Positions 23,599 to 31,021 of a stretch of DNA of 37,613 bases are shown one piece after another. Made by a program: the position numbers and the translations under genes. Below the pieces are notes generated by a model that was not told the origin of the DNA, made no database searches, and worked only from the letters and a program-made list of their open reading frames with translations. This DNA is from JALZDI01 sp965653225 (GTDB lineage Bacteria; Actinomycetota; Actinomycetes; Propionibacteriales; Nocardioidaceae): positions 1 to 37,613 of the forward strand of contig CBFGZI010000023.1 of NCBI GenBank assembly GCA_965653225.1. Reading direction: 5' to 3'. Position 1 is the stretch's first letter; every line of letters begins with the position of its first letter.

Positions 23599-25926
23599 TC
23601 ATCGGCGCACGCGCTCGATGTCCCGGTGGACGTTGTCGTGCTCGCCGCGCTGCCCGTCGTTGCTACGGCCGTCGCGCGTGACCCGCACGTGGCCGTGACG
23701 TGCGGAGTAGTCCACGACGTCCCGACGACCATGGCCGCCGGACAGCTGGTCCGCGCCGTTGCGGCTGCGGCCCTGGTCCAGCAGGTCGTTCCCACCGTCA
23801 CCGGACTCGCGGTCGTTGCCGTTGCCGCCCGCCAGCTTGTCGCCACCCGAGCCGCCGTGCAGCTGGTCGCGCGATGCGTCACCGAGCAGAGTGTCGGCGC
23901 CGCTCCGGCCGGTGAGCTCGTTGCGCCGGCTGTCTCCCTCGAGCGAGTCGGCGTGGCTTGAACCCCGCAGGTTCTCGATGTCGGACAGCGTGTCCTCGCC
24001 GTCGCCGCTGGCGGAACCGTCGGCGATGCTGGCGGTCACCCCGTAGAGGGAACCGTCGAAGGACACCGTGTCGGTACCGGAGGCGCCGCGCAGGATGTCG
24101 TCGCCGCGGTTTCCGTTCAGCAGGTCGCTGCCGGAGCCGGCGTTGAGGACGTCGTCGCCGTCGCCACCGCTGAGGCTGTCGCTGCCGCCGCCGGCGTTGA
24201 GCTCGTCGTCGCCGTCGCTGCCGCTGAGGCGGTCGCTGCCGCCGCCGGCGTTGAGCACGTCGCTGCCGGTGTCGCCGCTGAGGTGGTCGCCACCGCCGCC
24301 GGCGTTGAGCACGTCAGCGCCGTCACCGCCGCTGAGGCTGTCGCTGCTGTCGCCGCCGCTGAGCACGTCGTCGCCGATGCCGCCGCTCATGTGGCCGCCG
24401 CCGAACAGCACGTCGTCGCCGGCGCCGCCGTCGACACTGCTGCTGCCGCCGCTGCCGGACCCGCCGCCGTAGACCTCGTCGTCGCCGTTGCCGCCGTCGA
24501 CGCTGTTGCTGCCGGTGCCGCCGTAGACCTGGTCGGGTCCGTCGCCGCCGCGCACGGTGTCGTTGCCTGACCCACCGAAGACCGAGTCCTCGCCGTCGCT
24601 GCCGTCGAGCACGTCGCTGCCAGCCTCGCCGTACACCTCGTCGCTGCCGTCACCGGCGTTGATGACCTGCCTGCCCGGGCCGCCGTAGATCACGTCCGAG
24701 CCGGTCTCGCTGTTGACGGAGTCCTTGCCGGACCCGCTGCCGCCGCTGTGGATGACGTCGCTGCCGGAGCCGCCGCCGATGCTGTCGCCGCTGCCCCCGC
24801 CGTGCAGGGTGTCGTCCCCGTCGCCGCCGTCGAGGCTGTCCCCGTTGCCGCCGCCGCTCAGCAGGTCGTCGCCGCTGGTACCGCGCAGCCGGTCCTTCCC
24901 GCCCATGCCGTACGACTCGTCGTCACCGCCGTTGCAGTCGATCACGTTCGGGCCGTCGTCGCCGACCAGGAAGTCCGCAAGCTGCGTCCCGGTGATGTTC
25001 TCCATGCCCGTCATGTCGTACGAGTCGTCACCGGCGGACGCGACGCCCTCGCCGAGGTTGGCGTCGACCGGGAGGAAGAGGCTCGAGTAGTCGGCGGTGT
25101 CGCTGCCGTCGCCGCCGTCGAGCGTGCCGCCGCCGGACCCGGTGTCGAGCTGGTCGTCACCGGCGATGCCGCTCAGCGTGTCCCAGCCGCGGTTGCCGAC
25201 GAGCGTGTCGTCGCCCTCGGAGCCGGTCAGGTTGTCGTCGCCGTCACCGCCGACGATGGTGACTCCGGGGTTCGTCGTCGACGCGCCGCCGGTGGTGACC
25301 GGGCTGCCGCCGAACTTGGAGCCCTGGGCGCTGATCTCGTCGTCTCCGGCGTTGCCGCGGATCTCCACGGTCTCCACACCGCTGGTGTCGACGTCCGGAG
25401 TCGCGCCGTCGCCGTTCAGGTCGACGCTCGTGCCGGTCACCGTGATGGTGTCCGGGTTCGTGCTGTCGTCCATGCCCTTGATGACCAGGCTGTCGGGCCC
25501 GCGGTCGCCCAGGTCGACCGTGAAGTGGATGTACTTCTCTGCGGCCGGGTCCGTCGTCGTGTCGACGAACAGCCCGTTGGTCATGTCGATCGTGACCTGC
25601 TCGGCGTCGTTGTCCAGCGCGCTGGCGACGACGTCCACGGTGTCGACGGTCTGGAGGTTGAGGTCGGTGCCCGTGCACTGCACGTTCTGGCCGGCTGCGT
25701 TGGTGACGATGATGGTGCCGGCGCTGTCGCGACCGATCGTCAGCCCGTCGCGCTTCTGCAGCGTCAGCGTCGCGGTGTCGGTGTTGTAGTCGCAGGTGAC
25801 CGCGGCGCTTGCCGGGGCGACCTGCGTCGTCAGCCCCAGCCCCATGAGCCCCGCGGCGGCCAGCCGCGTCATCCTCCGTCCCGCGCGTGTCTGCGCGCGC
25901 GACGGCATAGTCCAGTCAGCAAACAT
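23599..25926 (-). CDS. Secreted RTX-type calcium-binding repeat protein
   Basis: 775 residues. A Sec signal (RLAAAGLMGLGLTTQVAPASA, cleavage near ASAAVT) is followed by a ~190-residue beta-rich domain beginning VTCDYNTDTATLTL, with TVDTVDVVASAL and DSLVIKGMDDS. From about residue 225 to 745 are nonapeptide RTX repeats of the GGxGxDxLx type in several blocks (for example GGDGDDNLTG, GGGSDRLSGSDGDDEL). These form calcium-filled parallel beta rolls outside the cell. A basic tail (HGHVRVTRDGRSND) ends the protein. There is no type I secretion gene nearby, and the signal peptide suggests Sec export. No catalytic domain is seen. GGGGGG lies about 10 nt before ATG 25926; ATG 25908 is possible. Confidence 0.88.
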   Translation of the reverse strand: MFADWTMPSRAQTRAGRRMTRLAAAGLMGLGLTTQVAPASAAVTCDYNTDTATLTLQKRDGLTIGRDSAGTIIVTNAAGQNVQCTGTDLNLQTVDTVDVVASALDNDAEQVTIDMTNGLFVDTTTDPAAEKYIHFTVDLGDRGPDSLVIKGMDDSTNPDTITVTGTSVDLNGDGATPDVDTSGVETVEIRGNAGDDEISAQGSKFGGSPVTTGGASTTNPGVTIVGGDGDDNLTGSEGDDTLVGNRGWDTLSGIAGDDQLDTGSGGGTLDGGDGSDTADYSSLFLPVDANLGEGVASAGDDSYDMTGMENITGTQLADFLVGDDGPNVIDCNGGDDESYGMGGKDRLRGTSGDDLLSGGGNGDSLDGGDGDDTLHGGGSGDSIGGGSGSDVIHSGGSGSGKDSVNSETGSDVIYGGPGRQVINAGDGSDEVYGEAGSDVLDGSDGEDSVFGGSGNDTVRGGDGPDQVYGGTGSNSVDGGNGDDEVYGGGSGSGGSSSVDGGAGDDVLFGGGHMSGGIGDDVLSGGDSSDSLSGGDGADVLNAGGGGDHLSGDTGSDVLNAGGGSDRLSGSDGDDELNAGGGSDSLSGGDGDDVLNAGSGSDLLNGNRGDDILRGASGTDTVSFDGSLYGVTASIADGSASGDGEDTLSDIENLRGSSHADSLEGDSRRNELTGRSGADTLLGDASRDQLHGGSGGDKLAGGNGNDRESGDGGNDLLDQGRSRNGADQLSGGHGRRDVVDYSARHGHVRVTRDGRSNDGQRGEHDNVHRDIERVRR
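23800..25255 (-). repeat. Coding tandem repeats of the RTX protein
   Basis: An irregular 27-bp periodicity (nine codons), seen on the plus strand as recurring GCCGCCG, CTGAGG and GTCGTC blocks. The most regular run is about 24120-24400, where the GGxGxDxLS unit recurs. The repeats encode protein and diverge at third positions, so they are not a CRISPR or satellite. Confidence 0.8.
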
Positions 25927-26135
25927 TGGTACTGCCCCCCACTACTTGAGTTCCACTCCCCACGGGGCGGCACAGAATGTGACGGCCCCGGCCACGAAAG
26001 CATCGCCGGATGGATGCCCCATCCGGGCCGAAAATCGGCTCAACCGCTCGAAGGTGCCACCCGAAAATGCCCCGGGGTGATGGTTGCTACCAACCCCCGT
26101 GACCGTTTTGCTGTGGTTCCTCCCCGCCACTGTCG

Positions 26136-26408
26136 GTGATCGCGGCGGCCCCCGCCCGCACTGGTGCCGCAGCACCGCCCGGAGCAACGACGCGAGCCCC
26201 GGGCGGGCCGGTCAGCTGCCCGAGGCTGCGTCCGGGGACGGTTCGTGCGCAGCAGGCCGCCCGTACACCGCCGGCCGCTGCCCGGCCGGTAGCCGAACTC
26301 GACGACTCCTTCGCGGTGTGCTGCCAGCCAACGGCCACCGACAACAGGGATCTGTGCGCCACCTGCCGGGCACGCCGACGTCAAGGCGGACTCTCGAGAC
26401 TCCGGTGA
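26136..26408 (+). CDS. Possible small protein with Cys-rich end
   Basis: Frame from GTG 26136 to TGA, 90 residues. The N-terminal half is Ala/Pro-rich. The C-terminal part reads AELDDSFAVCCQPTATDNR then DLCATCRARRRQGG, with a CC pair and a CxxC and balanced composition that looks like a real zinc-ribbon-like end. No ribosome site is visible, and most codons end in G or C as everywhere in this genome. Overlapping frames on both strands are equally long. It may be a genuine small protein that starts later, or a chance frame. Confidence 0.35.
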   Translation: MIAAAPARTGAAAPPGATTRAPGGPVSCPRLRPGTVRAQQAARTPPAAARPVAELDDSFAVCCQPTATDNRDLCATCRARRRQGGLSRLR

Positions 26409-26477
26409 CCGGGCCGCTGGCATACCTACCCCTTGTGAAGGGCAGGGTCCGGGCCCGGTTGAGCTGCTTTTGTGGAG

Positions 26478-26495
26478 ATCATCCCGGTGGATGAT
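26478..26495. promoter_or_regulatory. Inverted repeat ATCATCC-CGGT-GGATGAT
   Basis: Perfect 7-bp arms around 4 nt, ten bases upstream of the -10-like TATAGG (about 26505). Size and position suit a dimeric regulator site. It is about 280 bp upstream of the peptidase gene. Confidence 0.4.
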
Positions 26496-26686
26496 TTCCT
26501 CAGTATAGGTAAATGTGCCCTTTCGGGGCGGGCTTTCCTCTGGTCTGCACCACGGGGTTCGAGGGTGTTCGTGCGACCTACGGTCTGGCCACCGTGTTCA
26601 TCAGCATCGGCCGACTCGAAGGGCCGTGGCCTGCCCGGCTTCGAGCGGAGCCGACTTTTCGTTACAAAACTTGTATCTTGCGGGTA

Positions 26687-26716
26687 TTGACCGACCTGGC
26701 AGTGCCAGCATTCACT
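26687..26716 (+). promoter_or_regulatory. Candidate promoter with operator-like palindrome in the spacer
   Basis: TTGACC (26687-26692) and TTCACT (26711-26716) are 18 nt apart. Between them lies the palindrome CTGGCA-G-TGCCAG (26696-26708). A repressor bound there would block polymerase. The start codon is 62 nt downstream of the -10. Confidence 0.4.
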
Positions 26717-26777
26717 AACCCTCAGTCGCGAGCCGGACCGTGGGTGGCTCGCCTCGTCCCTTGAGGGGGTCCCCTTC

Positions 26778-28736
26778 GTGATCCGTGCTTCTCGGGCTGC
26801 GCTGGCGCTGGTCGCCGGCTCAGCACTCATCGTCTCCTCCGCCGGTCTGACGGCCGCATCCGCGGCGTCGACCACTCGTCTACCGGGCAGCCAGCCGGCC
26901 TGGGCCAACGCGGCGAACCGTGTCGGCACCTCGCCCGGCTCCTCGCCGGTCGACTTCAAGGTGTATCTCGACTGGCAGAACGCCGGCGCCGCCGCGCAGT
27001 ACGCCCTCGCGGCGTCGACGCGGGGGAACCCGACATCCGGCAAGTTCCTCACCCCGGCCCAGTTCCGCAACCGGTTCTCGCCGAGCACGTCTGACGTGGC
27101 CGCGGTGAAGAGCTGGCTGCGTGGCCAGGGCTTCCAGGTGGGCTACGTTCCCGACAACCGCAAGTTCGTCGAGGCGACCGGCACCGTGCAGCAGGCGTCG
27201 AGCGCCTTCGGCACGACGTTCTCGCAGTACCGGACCCAGGGCATGAACCTGCGGTCCAACGACGGCGCCCTGCACGTGCCCGCCTCCCTGGCCGACGTGG
27301 AGGCCGTGACCGGCCTCGACGAGTCCGCGGCACTGGTCCAGACGAGCTCGAGCCCGCCGGCGGCCTTCGTGAACGGCAGGCCCTGCTCGACGTACTGGGG
27401 CGAGAAGACGGTGGCCGGCGACCCGCCGCCCGACGGCAGGCAGGTGCCCACCGACCCGAAGAGCTGGGCGCCGTGCGGCTACGCCGGCGCGCAGCTCCAG
27501 GGCGCCTACGGCCTCGCGCCTACGATCAGCTCCGGAACCGACGGCCGCGGCGTGACGGTCGCGGTCATCGACGCCTACGCGTCGCCCACCGTGCAGAGCG
27601 ACCTGAACACCTACTCCCAGCTACACGGCCTGCCGGCCCTGGGCAACGGTCAGTTCCGCGAGGTCGTGGCCCCCGGCACCTACAAGCGGCCGCAGAACCC
27701 CAGGCAGGACCCGGAGGGCTGGAGCGGCGAGGAGACCCTCGACGTCGAGGCTGTGCACACGATGGCACCCGGCGCGAACATCGTGTACGTCGGCTCGCCG
27801 AACAACTACCAGGACATGAACGCGGCGCTGAACCACGTCGTGGACAAGCACCTGGCCGACATCGTGACCAACTCATACGGCTGGTCCGGCGAGGCCCTGC
27901 CACCGGGCTACATCAAGCCGCAGAACGACGTCCTGGTCCAGGCCGCCGCGGAGGGCATCAGCATGTTCTTCTCCTCCGGGGACAACGGCGACGAGACCGG
28001 AGGCAACCCCGCCAACGCCTCGAGCGCCACGCCGGACTGGCCCGCGTCGAGCCCGTGGGTGACCGCGGTCGGGGGCACCTCGCTGGGCATCGACGAGAAC
28101 AACGACCGGATGTTCGAGCTCGGCTGGGAGACCGGCAAGAGCACGCTCGGTGCGGGCGGCACGTGGACTAAGGCGGGCTACCAGTACGGCAGTGGCGGCG
28201 GCACCAGCCGGCTGTTCGCCCAGCCCAGCTACCAGCAGGGTGTCGTGACAACCAAGTACTCGGAGAAGAACGGCAGCAGCCAGCCGATGCGCGTGGTGCC
28301 CGACGTGTCCGCGGTCGGCGACCCGACCACCGGCATGCTCGTGGGGCAGACCCAGACGTTCCCTGACGGGACCGCGAAGTACTCCGAGTACCGGATCGGC
28401 GGCACCAGCCTGAGCTCCCCGCTCTACGCCGGCATGTTCGCTCTGGCCGAGCAGCAGGCGGGCCACGAGTTCGGTCTGGCGAACCCGGCGCTCTACAGCG
28501 CACAGGCCGTGACGCACGACATCACCACGGCCGACCGGTCGACGTACGACGGCGCGGTGCGTTCCGACTACGTCAACGGAGTCGACGAGTCCGACGGCTA
28601 CTCCTACACCGCCCGGTGGTTCGACTGGGACTACGGGCTGACGATCAAGGTAGCCCCGGGCTACGACGACGTCACCGGGATCGGGTCACCAAACGGCGCG
28701 GCCTGGCTCGCCACGGTGGCGCACTACACCGGCTGA
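26778..28736 (+). CDS. Secreted S53 (sedolisin/kumamolisin-type) serine-carboxyl peptidase
   Basis: 652-residue exported protease, usually active at acidic pH. A signal peptide (RAALALVAGSALIVSSAGLTA, cleavage near ASAAS) precedes a prodomain (about 50-190; VDFKVYLDWQN, FLTPAQFRNRFSPS) that folds and inhibits the enzyme until autocleavage. The catalytic domain follows. Candidate catalytic residues are Glu318 and Asp322 in WSGEETLDVEAVH and Ser544 in GGTSLSSPLYAG. VTNSYGWSG supplies the oxyanion region, and DVTGIGSPNG near the C-terminus is the calcium site. All key residues are present. GAGGGGG lies 8 nt before the GTG. It is a single-gene unit with its own terminator. Confidence 0.94.
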   Translation: MIRASRAALALVAGSALIVSSAGLTAASAASTTRLPGSQPAWANAANRVGTSPGSSPVDFKVYLDWQNAGAAAQYALAASTRGNPTSGKFLTPAQFRNRFSPSTSDVAAVKSWLRGQGFQVGYVPDNRKFVEATGTVQQASSAFGTTFSQYRTQGMNLRSNDGALHVPASLADVEAVTGLDESAALVQTSSSPPAAFVNGRPCSTYWGEKTVAGDPPPDGRQVPTDPKSWAPCGYAGAQLQGAYGLAPTISSGTDGRGVTVAVIDAYASPTVQSDLNTYSQLHGLPALGNGQFREVVAPGTYKRPQNPRQDPEGWSGEETLDVEAVHTMAPGANIVYVGSPNNYQDMNAALNHVVDKHLADIVTNSYGWSGEALPPGYIKPQNDVLVQAAAEGISMFFSSGDNGDETGGNPANASSATPDWPASSPWVTAVGGTSLGIDENNDRMFELGWETGKSTLGAGGTWTKAGYQYGSGGGTSRLFAQPSYQQGVVTTKYSEKNGSSQPMRVVPDVSAVGDPTTGMLVGQTQTFPDGTAKYSEYRIGGTSLSSPLYAGMFALAEQQAGHEFGLANPALYSAQAVTHDITTADRSTYDGAVRSDYVNGVDESDGYSYTARWFDWDYGLTIKVAPGYDDVTGIGSPNGAAWLATVAHYTG

Positions 28737-28747
28737 GCCCGCGCGAC

Positions 28748-28780
28748 CCCTGGGGGAGCCGTCCTCCGGCTCCCCCAGGG
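28748..28780 (+). terminator. Terminator after the S53 peptidase
   Basis: CCCTGGGGGAGCC (28748-28760) pairs perfectly with GGCTCCCCCAGGG (28768-28780) around GTCCTCC. It begins 12 nt after the stop codon and also lies before the convergent receiver gene. Confidence 0.88.
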
Positions 28781-28810
28781 ATCGCTGCCTTCGGGCCACG
28801 GCCCGAGTGG

Positions 28811-29188
28811 TCAGCCTCCGTGTGCCGCGGCGCACAGCTCGACGACGCGGTCGATGAGGCCCATCGGGCTCTCGGCCTTGTCCACGACCAGGTCGGCCCC
28901 GCGGTCGAGAGCGGCGTTGGCGGCCTGGGGGTCCGAGGAGTACATCGCGATCACGCTGCCCGGGCACACATGGCGCAGCCTGGGTAGCGCGGTCAGGCCG
29001 TCCATCCTGGGCATCTGCATGTCGAGGATGATGGCGTCGGGGCGGCGGTGCCGCACCCAGTCGACCGCGGCGCGACCATCGTCGACGACCCCCATCAGGC
29101 TCAGTCTGGGGTCGTGCTTGACCAACAGCGACAGCACGGTGCGGTACGTCGGCTCATCGTCGACGACGAGGACGGACCAGGCTTGCAT
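28811..29188 (-). CDS. Stand-alone response-regulator receiver domain
   Basis: 125 residues consisting only of a CheY-like receiver. VLVVDDEPTYR carries the acidic pair, IILDMQMPRMDG the phosphorylatable Asp, AMYSSD the Thr/Ser switch position, and VVDKAES the conserved Lys. There is no output domain. It lies 21 nt downstream of STAS copy 2 in the same direction, so the two are co-transcribed. Such receivers act by protein contact, here perhaps on the STAS or kinase partner switch. No histidine kinase is in the window. The ATG at 29188 begins immediately before the first beta strand. Confidence 0.9.
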   Translation of the reverse strand: MQAWSVLVVDDEPTYRTVLSLLVKHDPRLSLMGVVDDGRAAVDWVRHRRPDAIILDMQMPRMDGLTALPRLRHVCPGSVIAMYSSDPQAANAALDRGADLVVDKAESPMGLIDRVVELCAAAHGG

Positions 29189-29209
29189 GGTGATCCGGGG
29201 GTTTGTGGG

Positions 29210-29599
29210 CTAGTAGGTTCTCAGCGCCGCCAGAGCCGCGTCGAGGGTGTCGTAGGCGGTGAAGCGGTGCTGCAGCCCGGTGTTGGTGAGCAGCCGGCGC
29301 ACAAGCTGCGGCGGGTGCACCAGGACTATGGAGCTGCCTCGTGCTTCCGCCCTGTTCTGGGCGTGGATGAGTACGCCGAGGCCGGCGGAGTCGATGAAGG
29401 ACAGGTCGGTCATGTCGATGACCAGGCAGTCGGTGCGGGAGGTCGTGGCGGCGGCCTCCAAGGTCCTGGAGAGCGTGGCTGTGGTGCGTAGGTCCACGTC
29501 ACCGCTGACGGTGACGATGACGCAGTCAGACCGCGTGGTCACCCGGATCCGGGCACCGTCGCTGCTGCCGCCACCCCCGCTACGTGCTGTTGGAGTCAT
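29210..29599 (-). CDS. STAS-domain anti-sigma factor antagonist, copy 2
   Basis: 129 residues, paralogous to the protein at 20390. It has the same MTPTA + Gly-rich start (MTPTARSGGGGSS), CVIVTVSGDVDLRTT, LVIDMTDLSFIDSAGLGVLI with the phosphorylatable Ser (about 71), HPPQLVRRLLTNTGLQHRF and YDTLDAALAAL. The kinase partner may be the protein at 19874 or one elsewhere. Start ATG 29599 is chosen because the MTPTA start is shared; an in-frame ATG at 29626 exists. The receiver gene follows 21 nt later. It is divergent from the DivI1A-type gene at 29923, as in copy 1. Confidence 0.88.
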   Translation of the reverse strand: MTPTARSGGGGSSDGARIRVTTRSDCVIVTVSGDVDLRTTATLSRTLEAAATTSRTDCLVIDMTDLSFIDSAGLGVLIHAQNRAEARGSSIVLVHPPQLVRRLLTNTGLQHRFTAYDTLDAALAALRTY

Positions 29600-29849
29600 C
29601 TCACGCCCCGGAACGCCGATCGACATCTGTCCGCAGATGGCCGAAGTTCGGAGCCTCGGCCGTCGTCTGACGGCTAGCTCCCCCGAGGCGGCTAGTCAAC
29701 GCCAGGTAGACCTTAGTGCCTTGGAGAGGTGACTCGCGGGTACGGCGTCCGTCGTGTGCAGGCTGTCCGCACTCGACTTCGTGCCGTGACGTCGCCCGCA
29801 CGTATCCCGACGGAATGTAACGGTTTGGTCTCGGCGTGCGATCAACCAA

Positions 29850-29882
29850 GAAGTGCCCGTCACGAGGTGGGAGGCGACGGGA
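29850..29882 (+). promoter_or_regulatory. 33-nt conserved hairpin element, copy 2
   Basis: Exact repeat of 20988-21020, with the CCCGTC/GACGGG stem, ending 40 nt before the ATG at 29923. Upstream of it the two regions no longer align clearly. Perfect retention, while the flanks have diverged, argues for a function. Confidence 0.6.
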
Positions 29883-29922
29883 CCGCACGTGGACTGTGCA
29901 AGCCAGCGAAGAGGGAGCGCTG

Positions 29923-30180
29923 ATGAGTCACAACGTTGCCCAGGACACCGAGTTTCGCCCGACACGGTTGCGCGCCGGGTACGCCACGGATGAGGTCGAG
30001 CTGTTCATCGAGGCCGTGGAGGACGCCCTTCGTTCGCCCACGCCACGCCTGCATTCCGAAGACGTGGCCGAGCAGCGGTTCACCCCCGTCGTGCTCAAGA
30101 CCGGTTACCGGATGGACGACGTCGACGACTACCTGACCGAGGCCGAGCACCTGCTCCGGGAACGCGAGATCGCAGGGTGA
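29923..30180 (+). CDS. Small two-motif DivI1A-type protein, copy 4
   Basis: 85 residues. Motif 1 is FRPTRLRAGYATDEVELFIEAVEDALRSP (about 10-38). Motif 2 is QRFTPVVLKTGYRMDDVDDYLTEAEHLLRERE (about 50-81). This is the intact relative of the degenerate protein at 21061. There is no membrane helix or long coiled coil. GAGGGAG lies 5 nt before the ATG, and the 33-nt element lies 40 nt upstream. The stop overlaps the start of a 63-aa gene (GTGA), so the two are translationally coupled. Function unknown. Confidence 0.85.
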   Translation: MSHNVAQDTEFRPTRLRAGYATDEVELFIEAVEDALRSPTPRLHSEDVAEQRFTPVVLKTGYRMDDVDDYLTEAEHLLREREIAG

Positions 30181-30368
30181 GGGTGCATCTGCCGTTCGAC
30201 TCCTTGCGGTCGTGGCTGAGCCAGGAGCCGGCACGGAACAACGCCATGCGCGCCTGCATCCGAATGCAGCACAGACGCCGCCAACGCGAGGCGATGCTCG
30301 TCTTGCTTGAACGCCAGGTCCCCAAAGGCACGCGCACAGCACCCGGGGGGCTCACCGACCCAGCGTGA
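30177..30368 (+). CDS. Small basic protein coupled to DivI1A copy 4
   Basis: 63 residues starting VRVHLPFDSLRSWLSQEP, then a basic helix MRACIRMQHRRRQREAMLVL and a tail ending TAPGGLTDPA. It is not recognised. The GTG overlaps the stop of the preceding gene by 3 nt (GTGA), the main argument that it is translated. The basic helix could bind nucleic acid or acidic partners; this is speculation. No counterpart follows DivI1A copy 1. Confidence 0.5.
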   Translation: MRVHLPFDSLRSWLSQEPARNNAMRACIRMQHRRRQREAMLVLLERQVPKGTRTAPGGLTDPA

Positions 30369-30520
30369 CCAGTGCCATGCCGAGCGAGCGGAAGGCCTGA
30401 CCGGTCCGTCGCCGATGTGGCCGCCGAGGTGGTGGTGCGCGGGAGCGTATGGACACCTGAGCCGGATGGCAGCCGGGACTCCGGCAGGCGTGCTCGGCGC
30501 GGTCTCGTTCGTCCGCCTGT

Positions 30521-30895
30521 GTGCTGTTCAAGATGCAGGACTGGGACGTCGACAACGCCGTCGCGCTGATCCGGGCACACGCCCACGCCGAGGAGCAGTC
30601 GGTCGCCGAAGTTGCCGGGGACGTCCTCGCCGGACGCCTGTGGAAGGCCCGAGTGGCAAACTTCGAGGACTTCGGGTTTGCATCGGCCGGTAGCGGGGAG
30701 GAGGCGGTTATACCTCGCGGGGCCAGCCCGCGGTTCGGTCCGGAACAGGCGCCTGCGCCATGGCTACGAAGGAAGACGCTGCTCATGCTGTTCATCTCGC
30801 TGTTTGCGCTGGCGATGGCCTGTGTCTTCCTCGCCGGCTACCGCGCCCACTGCATCGAACAGTCCGCCGTGACGGCGCGCGTCGATAACGACTGA
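30521..30895 (+). CDS. Truncated ANTAR-like segment joined to a membrane helix
   Basis: 124 residues. The first ~40 (MQDWDVDNAVALIRAHAHAE, then SVAEVAGDVLAGRLW) match the second half of an ANTAR RNA-binding domain, closest to the end of the protein at 33059. The first ANTAR helix and any sensor domain are missing; an in-frame TGA lies at 30458. A ~40-residue linker leads to one membrane helix (about 83-105, TLLMLFISLFALAMACVFLAG) and a short tail. There is no ribosome site at the GTG. Either a remnant of a GAF-ANTAR gene, or an unusual membrane-tethered half-ANTAR protein. Confidence 0.5.
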   Translation: MLFKMQDWDVDNAVALIRAHAHAEEQSVAEVAGDVLAGRLWKARVANFEDFGFASAGSGEEAVIPRGASPRFGPEQAPAPWLRRKTLLMLFISLFALAMACVFLAGYRAHCIEQSAVTARVDND

Positions 30896-31021
30896 TCCTC
30901 CCGATCGCGCCGGATCCGGCGAGCGTGACCACACAGGTTCACGGTTAGCGGAGACACGGCGCCTTTCCCGTCGCTGCGGGCGCAACCTCGGGGGCGTGCC
31001 CTCCGCGGGGTGACGGCGCGG

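Larger units (their letters stand above)
26409..26777. other. Gene-free region upstream of the S53 peptidase
   Basis: 369 bp with lower GC than its surroundings and no credible gene. It contains the inverted repeat at 26478-26495 followed by TATAGG, a weak CGGCT/AGCCG hairpin followed by TTTT (about 26638-26660), and a promoter-like segment with a central palindrome (26687-26716). The ribosome site GAGGGGG is at 26763-26769. It could hold a short leader RNA. Confidence 0.4.

Noticed and set aside
24100..24830. Regular repeats that could suggest a CRISPR array
   Set aside because: The period is about 27 bp with no unique spacers, and the units translate as GGxGxDxLx RTX nonapeptides in one long frame.
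24748..26139. A 463-residue plus-strand frame opposite the RTX gene
   Set aside because: Val/Ala-rich translation of the complement of the RTX repeats; no independent evidence.
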